A stretch of DNA of 35,889 nt from Roridomyces roridus (GCA_029378245.1 JARKIF010000274.1:1-35889); one strand, 5' to 3'; positions 8,852 to 19,952 are shown, counted from the stretch's first letter. The notes: generated by a model not told the origin, from the sequence alone. Numbers and translations: made by a program.

Positions 8852-11800
8852 TCAACGCCCGGATGGAGGAGCGTCCGACTGAGCCTGAGGATACCGACAA
8901 TATCGGTCTGATATGGAGGTGACCGTCCAGGTACCTAAACGAAGATAAGGAGAGGAAACACTCGCAACGACTGAACGGCGTACCTTCCATTGCCGAAAAG
9001 ATGGAATATTCGTGCTTGTTGATCCTCGACACTGTATGTGTCTCGAGGACTTTACCAGGTTTGCCGCCCTTCTTGGGGCTCGGCTCAGCACGCTGGTATG
9101 TGAACGTAAACGGCGGCTCTCCAAACAGGGTAAAAGTAATTTCAGCCTGATCGCCCTCGTGTATGTCCTGGTAGACCCGCTTCCCATGGCCGACCTGCGC
9201 AGACGGCAGAGCATGGACCTGCGTCCTCAAATCCGTGATGACAGCTTTGCACATCTTTTGCTGATGCGCGATCGAGGTGACTTTGAATTCGCCTGGCTGC
9301 GTCTGGACGACGGAAAAGGGCGACACTTTGGCTTCTTCCGAGTAGATCTTGCCGTTCATGCTGTACCCCACCGTCCATGGCGGGATGCCCTCGAGCTGGA
9401 ATTGCGCCACGTCCCCAGCGCAGTAGTGTTCTCGACGGTCGAACGGAATGATCGCAGCCGTCTCCGCCACGTCCACCCACACTGAGCTCGAGAGTGGATC
9501 CAAGGGTGCTTGAGGACATCCCGACGCATCTTCAACCGACTCGATCACGATCAAATGCGGCCCAATGGACTTGAACTCGTACGCAGGAAGGTCAATTTTC
9601 CACGACGATTCGCTCGTCTCGATCTGCACATGCTCCACATTACTAGTCCCAAAGTTCTTGATCGAGAGGTCGAGCTTGAAGGGAGGCGCCCCGTTAAACA
9701 AGACCACGCCGTCGAGCGACAGCGCGTCGTGTGGCACAAACGCATCGTTCAGACAATACGACATGCGATTCCGCGTTCGGAAGTGTGCCAAAGGCCGCAT
9801 GTTCACCTGCTGCTCGAACAAGAGCCGCTGCGAGCGCGGTATCACGGCGTTCTTGTGCTTGGAAAGCGGGTACGCGGCATCTCCGATTTGCTTCACTTCG
9901 TAGTAAACCCTACCAGGGCTGGAGGTCTGCAGTTCGAATCGCGTGCGCGGTTGGATACTGTTGAAGGTGGGCTGTCCGAGGAGTTTAGTACCGCCGGTGT
10001 CGCTGTTTTGAGCAATGTTGTACATGATTTGGAATGGTGGGCGTCCTGGAGCAACTTGAGAACCAGTCCTTCAAAACAATAAAAAAACACACCAGTCAAA
10101 TCCAAATCAATATGCGCATCCATATTCTCGCAGATGGGCTCCAGAATATGCGACCCATTGTAAGCTTCGTATTTTGCAGCGGCAGCCGTCTCTGCCGAAA
10201 GTTTCGCGCTTGGCCGTGGTATCCAGTGGACGCGGAACGTGGACGCCTCTGCCACAACGAAGCCAGGGCATTGCGAATCGGATACCTAGAAATCGTGAAG
10301 CGTATAAAAGGCGAACGAAGGAGGCAACACACCTCGAGAATCTGATACAGCCCGTCATTCACCACACTAATGGCATCGTTCGCCGAGTTCAAAGCAGCTG
10401 CATGTATCCCCGCATCGCCTTGGCGACGATACTTGACGGTCCAAGGCCCCTCTCCAGTCAGCCTAACCGGGAGCCCCGTCCGTTCTTGCTCCAACACCGT
10501 GACAGCGTCTCCGTAGAATTTGGCCGTGGGCTCGTTGGGTGTCAATTACCCATTGAACAAAGAGAGAAAACCGCACACCTTGATTCTCTTCACACTAACC
10601 GAAATACTAGGCACCGAAACGGCCCTCTTGCATTCATACACGTCCTCGATGCTCACTATTCCTGTCAACCTCCTCGCTGCAAGGAAAGAAAAGCATGACT
10701 TACCAAGATCGACATCAAACGTTCCCCCTTCTCTGTCCACCACCTCAGGAATTGGAATCTCAATCCTTTCCCTCTGGCCCTTCAAGCCCCGGAAGTGCAT
10801 CCCTTCCGAGCCCGTAGGACCCACGACCCTCAACTCCAAATTCCACGGTCCCGTTCCACCCAAATCCACCTCGACAGGAAGGACGGAACCCGCACAGCTG
10901 CTCAACACCCTCTTCTGAGGACCTACAAACGCAGCCGAGGCGAGTGGGTGAACAGCCTGTTCCACACTCGGACCGTTGTCGAGCTCAACCTTCCTGTAAT
11001 TCGCATCGCTGATATGTGTAAACCTAAATGTATAATGTCCAGCGTGTGGCGGTTGGATCGACAGCTCGCCACGGGAATGGGGAAAGGTCTGCGCCTTCTC
11101 CTGTGGCGGTTCCGAGTCCTTTTGTGTGAGATAGTACACTTGGAATGGGGGTGTGCCGTGCAGGACGAGTGAGGAGGATACTCCTGTGTCGCCCGAGCTG
11201 GAGAATTCGTTAATTCAGACTCGTGTAAAAAGCAACAGACCCACCACTCGTGTATCTTCTTCCATTCAATTTCCGCGCTCGGCAATGGCCTCTCGCGTAC
11301 AACACACGTCTCGGGCGCCAACACATCCCCTTGACACCACTGGCCCTTGACACTCAAAATGGTGTACTCGCCCGGTGCAGATACTTTTACATCCAAATCC
11401 CGGCGGCTTCCCAGAGTCGAGAGCGTCTTTTTCCACGGGTGATGATTCTTCTTCTCGGAAGCGAAGGGCTTGTAGGCCAAAGAAACCTCCCAAGGCGAAT
11501 CCAAAAGATCGGCCGAGCTTCCGGTGGAAATGCTCAACTGCGCCTCTGACCCAATCAAGAGCGACGCAGGCGAGGAGGGGCCGCAGTTCTTGAACGAGGC
11601 GTTCGGGGTGCGGAGAACCGACAGGGTGCGCGTCGTTTTGGATGAGTCGACGCTGGAGAGTTTGACGGTATTCCCCAACGCATCCACGACCTCTTCGAGT
11701 GCGTAAAAGTACTTGCCCGGCGCAGTCAGCGAGACAGAGAGGGGAACGGTGAGTTCCTCCTGCTTGCGGACACCGGCGACGGCGCTGCGGCTGTCCGAAA

Positions 11801-12912
11801 GATGCGAGTCGATACCCTCGACGATAAAATGCTCCGCCTTGTCGTTGACGACCTTGTACCATCTCAAACTGAGTGGGGGAACCCCGCGGATGTCGATCAT
11901 GAGATTGAGATCCGTGTCTTGGCCGGCACAGCGGACATCGGGGCTCGTGTCCTCGATAAACTCGACGTGGGGGCATGGGACGACAGTCACATCGGAGGGG
12001 TAGGGTAGTCGAGCCTCGACGCTGGAGGAGTCCAGCACCTGCTCGAGGCGGACGGTGCCAAAGCGGGAGAGTCGAATGTGGACGAGTGACTGTGTTTTTT
12101 GGAGTTCGGACGAGTCCGCGGCGGAATCAGTATCTTGTTCGTCATAGTATTCGTCGTATTCATCCGCGGGGTGGTCTCGATTGCTTGCAGCAGGTCGGGT
12201 GAGTTCCAAACGGCTCTGTTCGATCGCTTTGAGCTCCTTGGAAGACACTTGAAAGTGATCGACTTTGTGCGCGTCGGGGTTGTAGCCTAATGGTGTCAAA
12301 GAATATTTGAGGGTGGATATTTCGGTATTGTTGAGGAGAACGGGTATGAGTACTGAGGCGGAAGGGTCTGCTAGGCAGAACGTGTGACCGTGTGGATTGA
12401 GACGGGCGGTGCTGATCGGGGACATGCGCACTGTATGCTGCCCGAGCAGGTGCGCGTCTTTCGAGCCAAGAGAGTTGGCGGCGAGAAGACCGAAGGACAG
12501 TGGACCGAGAATGTCGAATACGCTGAAGGGGTCCAGGTCTAAGAGGCGTCGTCAGTGGTATCCAGCGTGTAAGAGGGCTTTCAAACGCACCTGTGCGTGA
12601 CTCTGGCCCAAAATTCAGCCTTATTCCACCGAACATGAAGAGGTCAAAGATGACGATAACGAGGATTTGGAGTAGAACCACGGATGGACTGTAATGGAGA
12701 CGTGGAATCCGGAGCTGTGTTAGCGCCACACAGAAGGCGAGATCGACTAGGACCCATTTTTTGCAGAGTTGGAGTGAGTCGTCCGAGCTGACGAGCCAGT
12801 CCAGGGCCTTGACGGCCTGACAGAGGCACACAAGGCTCAGGGCGTATAACCTCTGAGAAGGTACGTCCACATATTTGGGGTCGATCAACGGTGACCGTGG
12901 AGGAGAGGGCAT
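8852..12912 (-). CDS. POM152: Nuclear pore membrane glycoprotein Pom152
   Basis: Pom152 is the fungal membrane-ring nucleoporin; a short N-terminal part faces the pore and a long chain of Ig-like domains lies in the perinuclear space. The N terminus has [17 protein letters not shown] and three hydrophobic segments near residues 20-40, 52-70 and 78-97, then a low-complexity acidic stretch ([17 protein letters not shown]). The rest is repeated beta-rich units with PPL/PPF/GPW motifs ([55 protein letters not shown]). Eight exons (12591-12912, 11245-12538, 10704-11197, 10579-10661, 10333-10530, 10093-10285, 8984-10045, 8852-8934) total 3729 nt, 1242 aa, exact phase. The upstream codon at 12927 is GTG, so the ATG at 12912 is used. 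Ten-kb-scale antisense ORFs over it are shadows. Confidence 0.95.
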
Positions 12913-12957
12913 TTGGAACGCGATCACGTGTGATCATTTCTTTTGTCTTCCACCTTC
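12913..12957. promoter_or_regulatory. 45-bp divergent promoter with central CACGTG, POM152 / MBD4
   Basis: Start codons of the two divergent genes are 45 bp apart. A palindromic E-box CACGTG sits at 12925-12930 within the near-symmetrical gatcacgtgtgatca, the classic core site of bHLH factors such as fungal Cbf1. The two transcripts must have overlapping or extremely short 5' UTRs. Binding is inferred from the motif only. Confidence 0.6.
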
Positions 12958-13799
12958 ATGCCAACTACTCCACAGAAAACGCGGAAAACGGTCGTGAAAT
13001 CACCGTATTTCGACAGATGTCCTAAGAACGGGAAACCAGGGCTCGAATCCCCGTATTTTCATCCGGAAACTGAGGGAAACAACACCACTCTACTAATACA
13101 GTGCTTAACCCAACTAAAACCGACTCTAATCCAAGGTATCTCACCCACCCTCTCTCGGTGCTACACTTAGCATACCCAGAATCCGTTTCCTCGGACCCCT
13201 GGAAACTTCTCATCGCAGTGACCCTCCTCAACAAAACCTCGGGAAAGCTTGCCATCCCCGTCTTCCACACCCTTCTGCAAGCATATCCAACCCCCCTCCT
13301 CCTCTCACAAGCCGAGGAATTTGACCTCATAACCACCTTGCGACCTCTAGGCACGCAAAACATCCGTGCCAAGCGGCTCATCAGCCTCTCCCGCGTGTAC
13401 CTCCAGGACCCGCCTTCCAGACGGGACGCCCGTCCTTCACGCGCTGCAGGCCCGCCTATATCTCCTCGAAAAAGGGCAAAGTATCCCCACACACCCATCT
13501 CACACCTCCCCGGAGCCGGGGCCTACGCACTTGACTCGTACCGCATCTTTTGCTCTGATGAGTGGAAAGATGTGCTACCGAGTGATAAAGAGCTTATTAA
13601 GTACCTTGTGAGTGAGCACTCTTCTGTCGGCGAACACGGACTCACCGAATTTAAACAGAAATGGAAGTGGGCTGTGGATGAGAACAAAGAGTGGACACCA
13701 GGGGAGGGTGTACTGGGTCCTGCGAGCGCCGAGTATCTCGCAGAGTTGATAGAACAACTCACGCCGCAGGAGTCTCCTGGACCATCGAAAGGTGGATAG
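12958..13799 (+). CDS. MBD4: MBD4-like HhH-GPD DNA glycosylase
   Basis: The product should excise thymine or uracil from G:T/G:U mismatches, starting base excision repair in the nucleus. The glycosylase domain reads LIQESVSSDPWKLLIAVTLL, NKTSGKLAIPVF, LRPLGTQNIRAKRL, and the HhH motif HLPGAGAYALDSYRIF with the catalytic Asp at about residue 178. The N terminus has two SPYF boxes (KSPYFDRCPK, ESPYFHPE) as in plant and fungal homologues, and no methyl-CpG-binding domain. Exons 12958-13135, 13180-13607 and 13659-13799 give 248 aa. The 51-nt intron 13608-13658 has no stop and keeps frame, so retention would add 17 residues before KWKWAVDE. It is convergent with the flavocytochrome gene, 23 bp between stops. 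Confidence 0.92.
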
Positions 13800-13822
13800 G
13801 GGCCTCGGTAACCAATAGTTAA

Positions 13823-15727
13823 TTACAACTTCGCCCTCTCTGACGACTCCCAATCCACCCTCTCAACCATCTCCGGCTTGAGATCCCTCACACTCGCCGC
13901 CCCCAGACCCCTCATCCCGGTAAGTATCTCTCTCTGGAGGATATTGATGATCTTGACCGCTCCCGCTTCGCCGTATGCCTGTGGAAAAATCATCAATCGA
14001 TGCAAAGGGAGGAACGTGAATGACTGACACTTTGCGCATAGAGGAACGCCCGCCCAAGGCCGACGGCGGTGGCCCCGAGGCACAGGGCTTTCAGAACATC
14101 TATTCAGTAAAGTCAACACAATTTCGAGAGCGAACGGCATGCATACCAGTCCCACGCTGTACACCCCCTTCACAACCTCATCAACACGTATTGCATGCAG
14201 GGCAAAATATCGTATGCTCACCGTCAATGTACACTTGAAGATTTCATCAGATTCGAAATGAATGTAATGCAAGATGAATGCCTACCTTCCAATTTACCGA
14301 ACACATCCGGTCGTTGCTTCCTCAGCCGGTACAGAACCTCGAGAGGTGGTAACGCGCTAAGGAACCGATCAGCAAAAAACGGAGGAGATGTCCAGTATTC
14401 ACTATTCCTGTTGCCTCCCTCCATGATTAGACAGCAAAATGCCCTCGACGCCGGCTTCAGCGGCGAGAACGGCATCCTCTACACACTGGATACCTGAGTG
14501 CGTAATAATTGGGGTGAGAAGCGATACGAGAAGAGTGCCTAGCCTCACCTTTGATCATAATAGGCAACTTGGTAATACCACGCAGCCAAGGGATAGTCTG
14601 TCCTCGCATTAGCCTGCCCCCCACATCTCACAATCGACTCACCTTTTCCCAGGTCATATCCTTGTCATCAGCCGCAATTAACGCGCCAGCCGTTCCAAAC
14701 CCTTTCGCCTCGTCCGAATCCCCCTCGCCTTCCACATGCACGCTGGGTGTTCCCCGCTCCAAATCCTCTACGATCCACGGACTCTTCATGTCCTTCTCCC
14801 GGTTCCCCGGGATCACAGCGTCCACCGTCAGACAGATTGCCTTGTAGCCCAACGCTTCGACCTCGCGCACGCGTTTCTCTGCCACCGCATTGTCCGCGTT
14901 TTTATACAGCTGGAAGAATAGAGGCTGCGTGGGCTGCGCGGCGGCTGCAATCTCGGCATAGCTCATGCTAGCGTTGGAAGAGATCATCTGGATGATTCCG
15001 GTCTTGCCTGCGGCGCGCGTGATGTTCACTTCGCCGAGGGGGTGTCCTAGCTTGGCGAGGGCGGCGCCGGAGACGAATACGGGGATGGTGGATTTGTAGC
15101 CCAGGATGGTGGTGGAGGGATCACATTTGCCGACCGGTCGCATGACGCGAGGGTGGAAAAAGAAACGCGAGAAGGCGCGAGCGTTCTCTGTTACGGCTAG
15201 ATTAAGGACGGGGTGTGTGAGGCTAAGGCTAGAGAGGGGGGAACTAACGTACAGACGTGGTCATCCGCGGCCGAGGAATAGTACGATTCTGCTTTGTGGG
15301 AGAGGACTTTGCGTGCAACGGCCTCCATGTCCCGCAGGCTGAGAATCCGACCAAGAGGCGGGCGCTGCTTCATCGCCTCCTCCACCCTCACCTCGTCTTT
15401 GGTCTTTTTGCGATTCTGCTGGGCGCTGACGAGAGTCTGAACAGCGGAGGAGGAAACAGGGCCCAGGTGTTTGGAGGCGGGAAGGTGCTTGGTGAGAGCG
15501 TCGGGCGGATGGATAGGCTCATAGGCCCGCGTTGCGTCTCTGCCCGCGTATTTGAGGATTATGGAGGCGCCGCCAGGGTGTTCTTGCAGGAAGTCTGTTA
15601 CATCCTGGAGCGTGGTGAGCGGATAGAGCAGGACGAGGCGAAATCCTACATAGACGTTGTTCTTGATGATAACCCAGCACGACGACGACGAGTTGTGTTG
15701 GGCAATATCTTCCAGGGAAAATGCCAT
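13823..15727 (-). CDS. CYB2: Flavocytochrome b2-type 2-hydroxyacid (L-lactate) dehydrogenase, predicted peroxisomal
   Basis: A cytochrome b5 domain (residues 1-80, haem ligands His35 in HPGG and about His58) is fused to an FMN-dependent alpha-hydroxy-acid dehydrogenase domain (about 110-480). Catalytic features are seen: ESYYSSAADD, PLFFQLYKNAD, LTVDAVIPGNRE, PIMIKGIQ, and LLSNHGGRQ with the base at His368. Ten exons: 15650-15727, 15253-15604, 14643-15196, 14549-14597, 14403-14493, 14286-14356, 14222-14233 (12 nt), 14147-14167 (21 nt), 14029-14099, 13823-about 13978; 484 aa, exact phase. The protein starts directly at the b5 domain, with no mitochondrial presequence, and ends SSERAKL, a PTS1-type tripeptide. 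L-lactate is the likely substrate but other 2-hydroxyacids are possible. Confidence 0.92.
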
Positions 15728-16259
15728 TGCAGATAATCGTGCAAGGAACGGTGGGAAGAGACGAGCAGCGGGGTAAAGCAGAAGCCATATTTTGTACCAC
15801 GCTGCTCTAGGGGTCCTCTTCGGTCCGTGTCCCGATTTCTCATCGGCCCGGATCGCGAGGGATTTGCAGAGTGTAAACTATCCGCCCAGGCCAGAGTCAA
15901 GCAATTGAAACGGAAAGAGAATGCAAGTATCGGAAGGGAGGACGGAGGGAGCCAGACTTGTAAAGATTAAACTTTACAGAACGTTCTAAACAACAGAAGA
16001 AGCCTCGCTCGAAAAAAACTGCAGCATCAAAGTAGCGTGTATACAATACAGAGGGAGTGCAGTATAGCAGCTCGAGGCAGGCGCGCCTGTCTGCGAGTCG
16101 ACTCAGGTCCGAGTTCCAACACGTTGATTGCAGTGCTCGCCAATCAAGTGTGACAGTCGCGTTGGTCATGTGCCATCATAACAACTTGCCGAGAGCCACT
16201 ACTGTCCTCGTCGTGCAGGTCGTCCACAACGCTGCTACCCTCTACGAAACACGCCCGCA
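15728..16259. other. Intergenic region between divergent genes
   Basis: This 532-bp stretch separates the flavocytochrome start from the SAP-like gene start, so it holds both promoters. I see no gene, TATA box or repeat that stands out; small open frames here have no protein-like features. Confidence 0.6.
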
Positions 16260-18208
16260 ATGTCGCTACCTTCGAGAAAGGACCTTCTCGAGATGAAAAG
16301 ACCTGATATCCAGCGTCTGTGCAAGGTCAGTTTCATCCTTTGTCTTTTCTTTCACGCTCTGAACAGCATGCAGGACTATGGAGTCAGAGCAAATCTAAAG
16401 ACTGAATCTCTGATTGAGCTGTTGCTCGACACAAAGTGCGTTCACAGTATTCGTGTTGCCCCATTCCCTCACTCGTTAAACAGGAAAACAAATCCCCGAG
16501 GAGCACCGCCCCCTCAGACCCGCCGCAGCGTCTCCACGCGCCAAGCCAGCCATTCTGTCCCTCGCATCAGCTCCGTCATCATCCACGACACGGACGACGA
16601 GGATGCCGAGGGAGAGGATGAAGAAGAGGAGATCGAAAACAAACCCGAACCCGAACCTGAACCAGTCCCCGCTGCGACCCGATCGAGGAAGGCCAAGGAG
16701 ACTCAACTACGGCTTGGCGTCGGGCGCCCGGTGCAGGCTGGTGGAAGCGGCCCACGTGCGGTTACTCGATCCAGCAGTGTCGCCAAAGGAAAGCGGGGCA
16801 AAAATAGCAAGGCAATCAAGCCTGTCGAAGAAACTATTCAGGAAGAGGGTGCGTCTCCTGTGTTTTGATTTGGTTTTGCGTATTTACGCTTCCTTGTAGA
16901 AGAGGAACAGCCTTCCCAAGGTTGGTTGTCGCCATCGCACCGTCTCTGCTTGTCGCTCATGTCACCAGCGGGTCCCTCACAATTGCCAGCTGCTCCTGCT
17001 GAGCCGGCCAACCCCACACCCGATCAGACCGCTGATCCATCTACACTATCTTCCGCCATCGCTGACGCGGTGAGTACCGAACGTCATCCCATGCTCCAGT
17101 CTGATCCGTTTTTCTAGCTACAACCGGTGTATCAGCAGTTGGCACAGCTTCCGCTTTTGCAGAACGAATTGATGCAGCTCAAGAAACAAGTGGCTGACAT
17201 GAAGGCTTTGGAGCAGAAAGTCGCCACTCTCACTGCCCAAGTCGACTCGCAGGCCGCGGAACTCGAGCAACTCAAGCACGCCAACATGGTCGCCTCGCGG
17301 TTAGCATTGCCTCCGACAAGTCCTCGTCTTCCGAACAGGTGAGGACCCAATGCAGCAGTCATTGCCCGCCAACTAACACTCCTGTCAGTCCGGTCGCCGG
17401 TTCATCCAAGGCGATTAACCTCCCCAATCCAGGCTTTGCTCCTAGCCTGCTCGGCAAGCGCCACCGCGACTCCACAGAGAGCAATCTGACCGGCGTCATC
17501 GAGGCGGGACAGGAGGATGACCTCGACGAACAAGAGTTGGCCAAGACAGTCGTCCGACCGATGAAGAAGCGCGCCAAGTTGGACGAAGAGGAGCCCGAAG
17601 AACCGGACGATTTCCTTGTCCACGACGACTCTGAGCTGCAGGACGCCCCGCCGAGAGTCCCGAGCTTTACCGTCTATACCGGCGCAGAAGAGGAGCTTTA
17701 TGTGGACCCGCCGCCTCCTACCCAAGCACTACCCGCGTTTTACGGTGATGAAACCTCGCCGTCAGGTTCCGGACCACGGCGCGGCCCAACGACCAGCACG
17801 CAGCACGCATCGGAGAACCAGCATCCGTTCTCGTACGCATTCGTTCCCCTGACGTCGACCCCTGCCGACCTTGCGTTCCCGACGTTTCCGTACCCCGAGC
17901 CTCCGCAATCGCCCTCGCCGTCTGGTCCAGCTGAAAGCGGGCCGTCACGGACCAGCGAGCGCACAGACATTTTCGCGCCGTTTGGACTGCCTGCTCCTGG
18001 GCGGCCGCGATCAAGGGTCACGAGTACCTCGGCACCTCGAGGGGGAGATGCTAGCGCTACGACTGTGGATCCTGCGGCGCTGACGGGTTCACCAGGGCTG
18101 AAGAGGACGATGTATGGAACCGAGTTGGACAACGATACGCGGTTCGGGGACTTTGGCCTGGAGAGTGTTGCTAGTGGATTTTGGGCCAGTGGCGGCGGTC
18201 GATTTTAG
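16260..18208 (+). CDS. SAP-like, coiled-coil nuclear protein of unknown function
   Basis: I do not recognise a named family. The first 40 residues (KDLLEMKRPDIQRLCKDYG, then LKTESLIELLLDTK) resemble a SAP DNA-binding helix-loop-helix. A basic/acidic linker follows (DDEDAEGEDEEEEIENK, SRKAKETQLRLGVGRP, AKGKRGKNSK), then a predicted coiled coil (LQNELMQLKKQVADMKALEQ onward), a basic stretch VRPMKKRAKLDEEE that could be a nuclear signal, a Pro/Ser-rich part, and a motif-like tail (LKRTMYGTELDNDTRFGDFG). Exons 16260-16325, 16374-16435, 16484-16848, 16900-16920 (21 nt), 16969-17069, 17118-17338, 17389-18208 give 551 aa with exact phase. A chromatin role is inference only. It converges on the F-box gene with 91 bp between stops. 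Confidence 0.8.
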
Positions 18209-18299
18209 TGGGTGGATCTGTTGATGTGGATATATAGTTGTTGTACTCTTGTGTATTCCAAGAAGTTCGTGGTGACTACTACACCGCGTTCAAATATTA

Positions 18300-19952
18300 C
18301 TACTCCTCCGATGCACGCACATGGGCCGAATACTCTGCTAAATCAGCGAAAACATTCACAGAATACATCCCCACATCGTGCCCGAAATCCTCCTTCTGCA
18401 CCGTCTTGGCTCCCTTGCCATCGTATGAGATATCTGCAAACAGCCGCAAGTGTGCGAGATCTGCACTGAACACGTCCTCGCAGTCCTCAATTTCCAGCTG
18501 CCAGATCCGCACTTGGCCAGCACGGCGCGCCCACAGAAGCGCGCGCAGCAGGTCCACGACCGCCGGCCGCTGTGGAATAGCAGCATCCCAACTCGATTGT
18601 AGCTCACCCAAGTTGATTCCGTGCAAGGAGAAGCGGGTGAGACGAGGCCACGCGTGTTTGAGCTCGCCGTTGGGCCCGCGGAAGGCCCATGGGTCAGGCT
18701 GGCTGAAACACGAGCGGAAATCGGTGACGCCGACGAACAGCATGGCTTGTATGAGTAGGAATTCAAGCAACTTGTTGGGCAGCGAACGATGAACGTGCAC
18801 GGTACGAACGGCACGCATTCTGCGGCCCATCGTGTGCCATAGTAGGAAAGTGCTGTCCGGCCCCGACAAATTTCGTAGATGCAAAGTAGAGACACGCGCA
18901 AAATCGAGGTGCTCGACGAAAAATTGCATCATGGCCAAGCTCTCCCCCGGGCATGCGATCGTGAGCTTGCGGGTCCACTCGTGGGCAGAGTCAACGAGCG
19001 AAAACTCGACGCTGTTACTTTGCTCGGCGATGCGCACGTCGTCATATCGCCGTGGAGCGGTGGAAAACGTGACAATTAGGCTTTGATAGAATTCTCTTCG
19101 TTCTTTGTCAATGCGGCTGGTAATGCCACACGAAATATCGAGTGTAGCTGATGGTGGAATAATGAGGTAGGTTAGGAGAGGCTCGAGGGTGGAAGAAGTC
19201 TTGAGAGTCAATGAAGTGAGCCGAGGGAGGTCTACCGGGAAACCGCTGTTGGTAGACGGAGAGCAATTGACCGTCGCCAGGGTTTCTAGCGTCAGTCTAG
19301 ATTCAAGCAGGATGCCTAGAAGTGCCTCCATCGATGGACATTGGGCAGCGCTAATGCGCTCCAGATGCAGATGCTTTAGGTGAGAATACCATGCCGAGTC
19401 CCAGGAGAAAGCGCAGGCTTCGAGATGGAGGCTGACAGACGTCGACGACTGCGATTTCGAAACCGCCGTACGTCGAAATAAATCGGACGGGAGCCACATT
19501 CCGCCTTCGACGAGATTCGCTGTGGTGTTGACCAGTCTGATGCACTGGAGACGCGGGGCTGCATCCGCATCTTCCAGGGCGGACAGAAAGGTCCTGAGGT
19601 CGCGTTGCGGGAATCGCATGTCCAATATCCCTAGACGCACAACGTTCTCGAGAACAACTGGGGTGACATTATCGACCTTCTTGAGATCTGCGCGCACTAT
19701 GAGAGAGGCCATCTTGGACCTGGCGAGCATGTCCGGTATCGATTTTGGGCGCGAGAAGACAAGGGTGCTCCAAAAATCGGGGCATCCCAAAGCAATGTCC
19801 CGCCAGCGGCTGCTGACGCGCACCACGTTGAGCCAGCTAAGATCCTGATCTGCGTGGACCGCCCGCACGGTGACGGGGACACATCTGACGAAAATCTCTG
19901 CAAGTATTTCTGGCGGCAGGCATGCAATGGGTGTAAGGGGGTCGGTGGACAT
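18300..19952 (-). CDS. F-box protein with LRR-like C-terminal region
   Basis: The N terminus TPIACLPPEILAEIFVRCVP followed by LNVVRVSSRWRDIALGCPDF is a standard F-box, which binds Skp1 in an SCF ubiquitin ligase. The rest shows irregular leucine-rich strands (LVNTTANLVEGGMWLP, YSHLKHLHLERISAAQ, LTSLTLKTSSTLEPLL, VSTLHLRNLSGPDSTFLLW) as in the large basidiomycete F-box families, so substrate is not predictable. It is a single exon, unlike nearly all its neighbours. The open frame extends upstream to 20027 but that codon is GTG; the first ATG is at 19952, giving 550 aa. Confidence 0.88.
   Translation of the reverse strand: MSTDPLTPIACLPPEILAEIFVRCVPVTVRAVHADQDLSWLNVVRVSSRWRDIALGCPDFWSTLVFSRPKSIPDMLARSKMASLIVRADLKKVDNVTPVVLENVVRLGILDMRFPQRDLRTFLSALEDADAAPRLQCIRLVNTTANLVEGGMWLPSDLFRRTAVSKSQSSTSVSLHLEACAFSWDSAWYSHLKHLHLERISAAQCPSMEALLGILLESRLTLETLATVNCSPSTNSGFPVDLPRLTSLTLKTSSTLEPLLTYLIIPPSATLDISCGITSRIDKERREFYQSLIVTFSTAPRRYDDVRIAEQSNSVEFSLVDSAHEWTRKLTIACPGESLAMMQFFVEHLDFARVSTLHLRNLSGPDSTFLLWHTMGRRMRAVRTVHVHRSLPNKLLEFLLIQAMLFVGVTDFRSCFSQPDPWAFRGPNGELKHAWPRLTRFSLHGINLGELQSSWDAAIPQRPAVVDLLRALLWARRAGQVRIWQLEIEDCEDVFSADLAHLRLFADISYDGKGAKTVQKEDFGHDVGMYSVNVFADLAEYSAHVRASEE

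Noticed and set aside
9510..10082. 190-aa plus-strand open frame opposite POM152
   Set aside because: Antisense shadow of a well-supported conserved exon.
12913..12927. Longer POM152 N terminus starting at 12927
   Set aside because: That codon is GTG, not ATG; the ATG at 12912 matches the family N terminus.
15257..15736. 159-aa plus-strand open frame
   Set aside because: Antisense to the cytochrome b5 exon of the flavocytochrome gene; no recognisable protein features.
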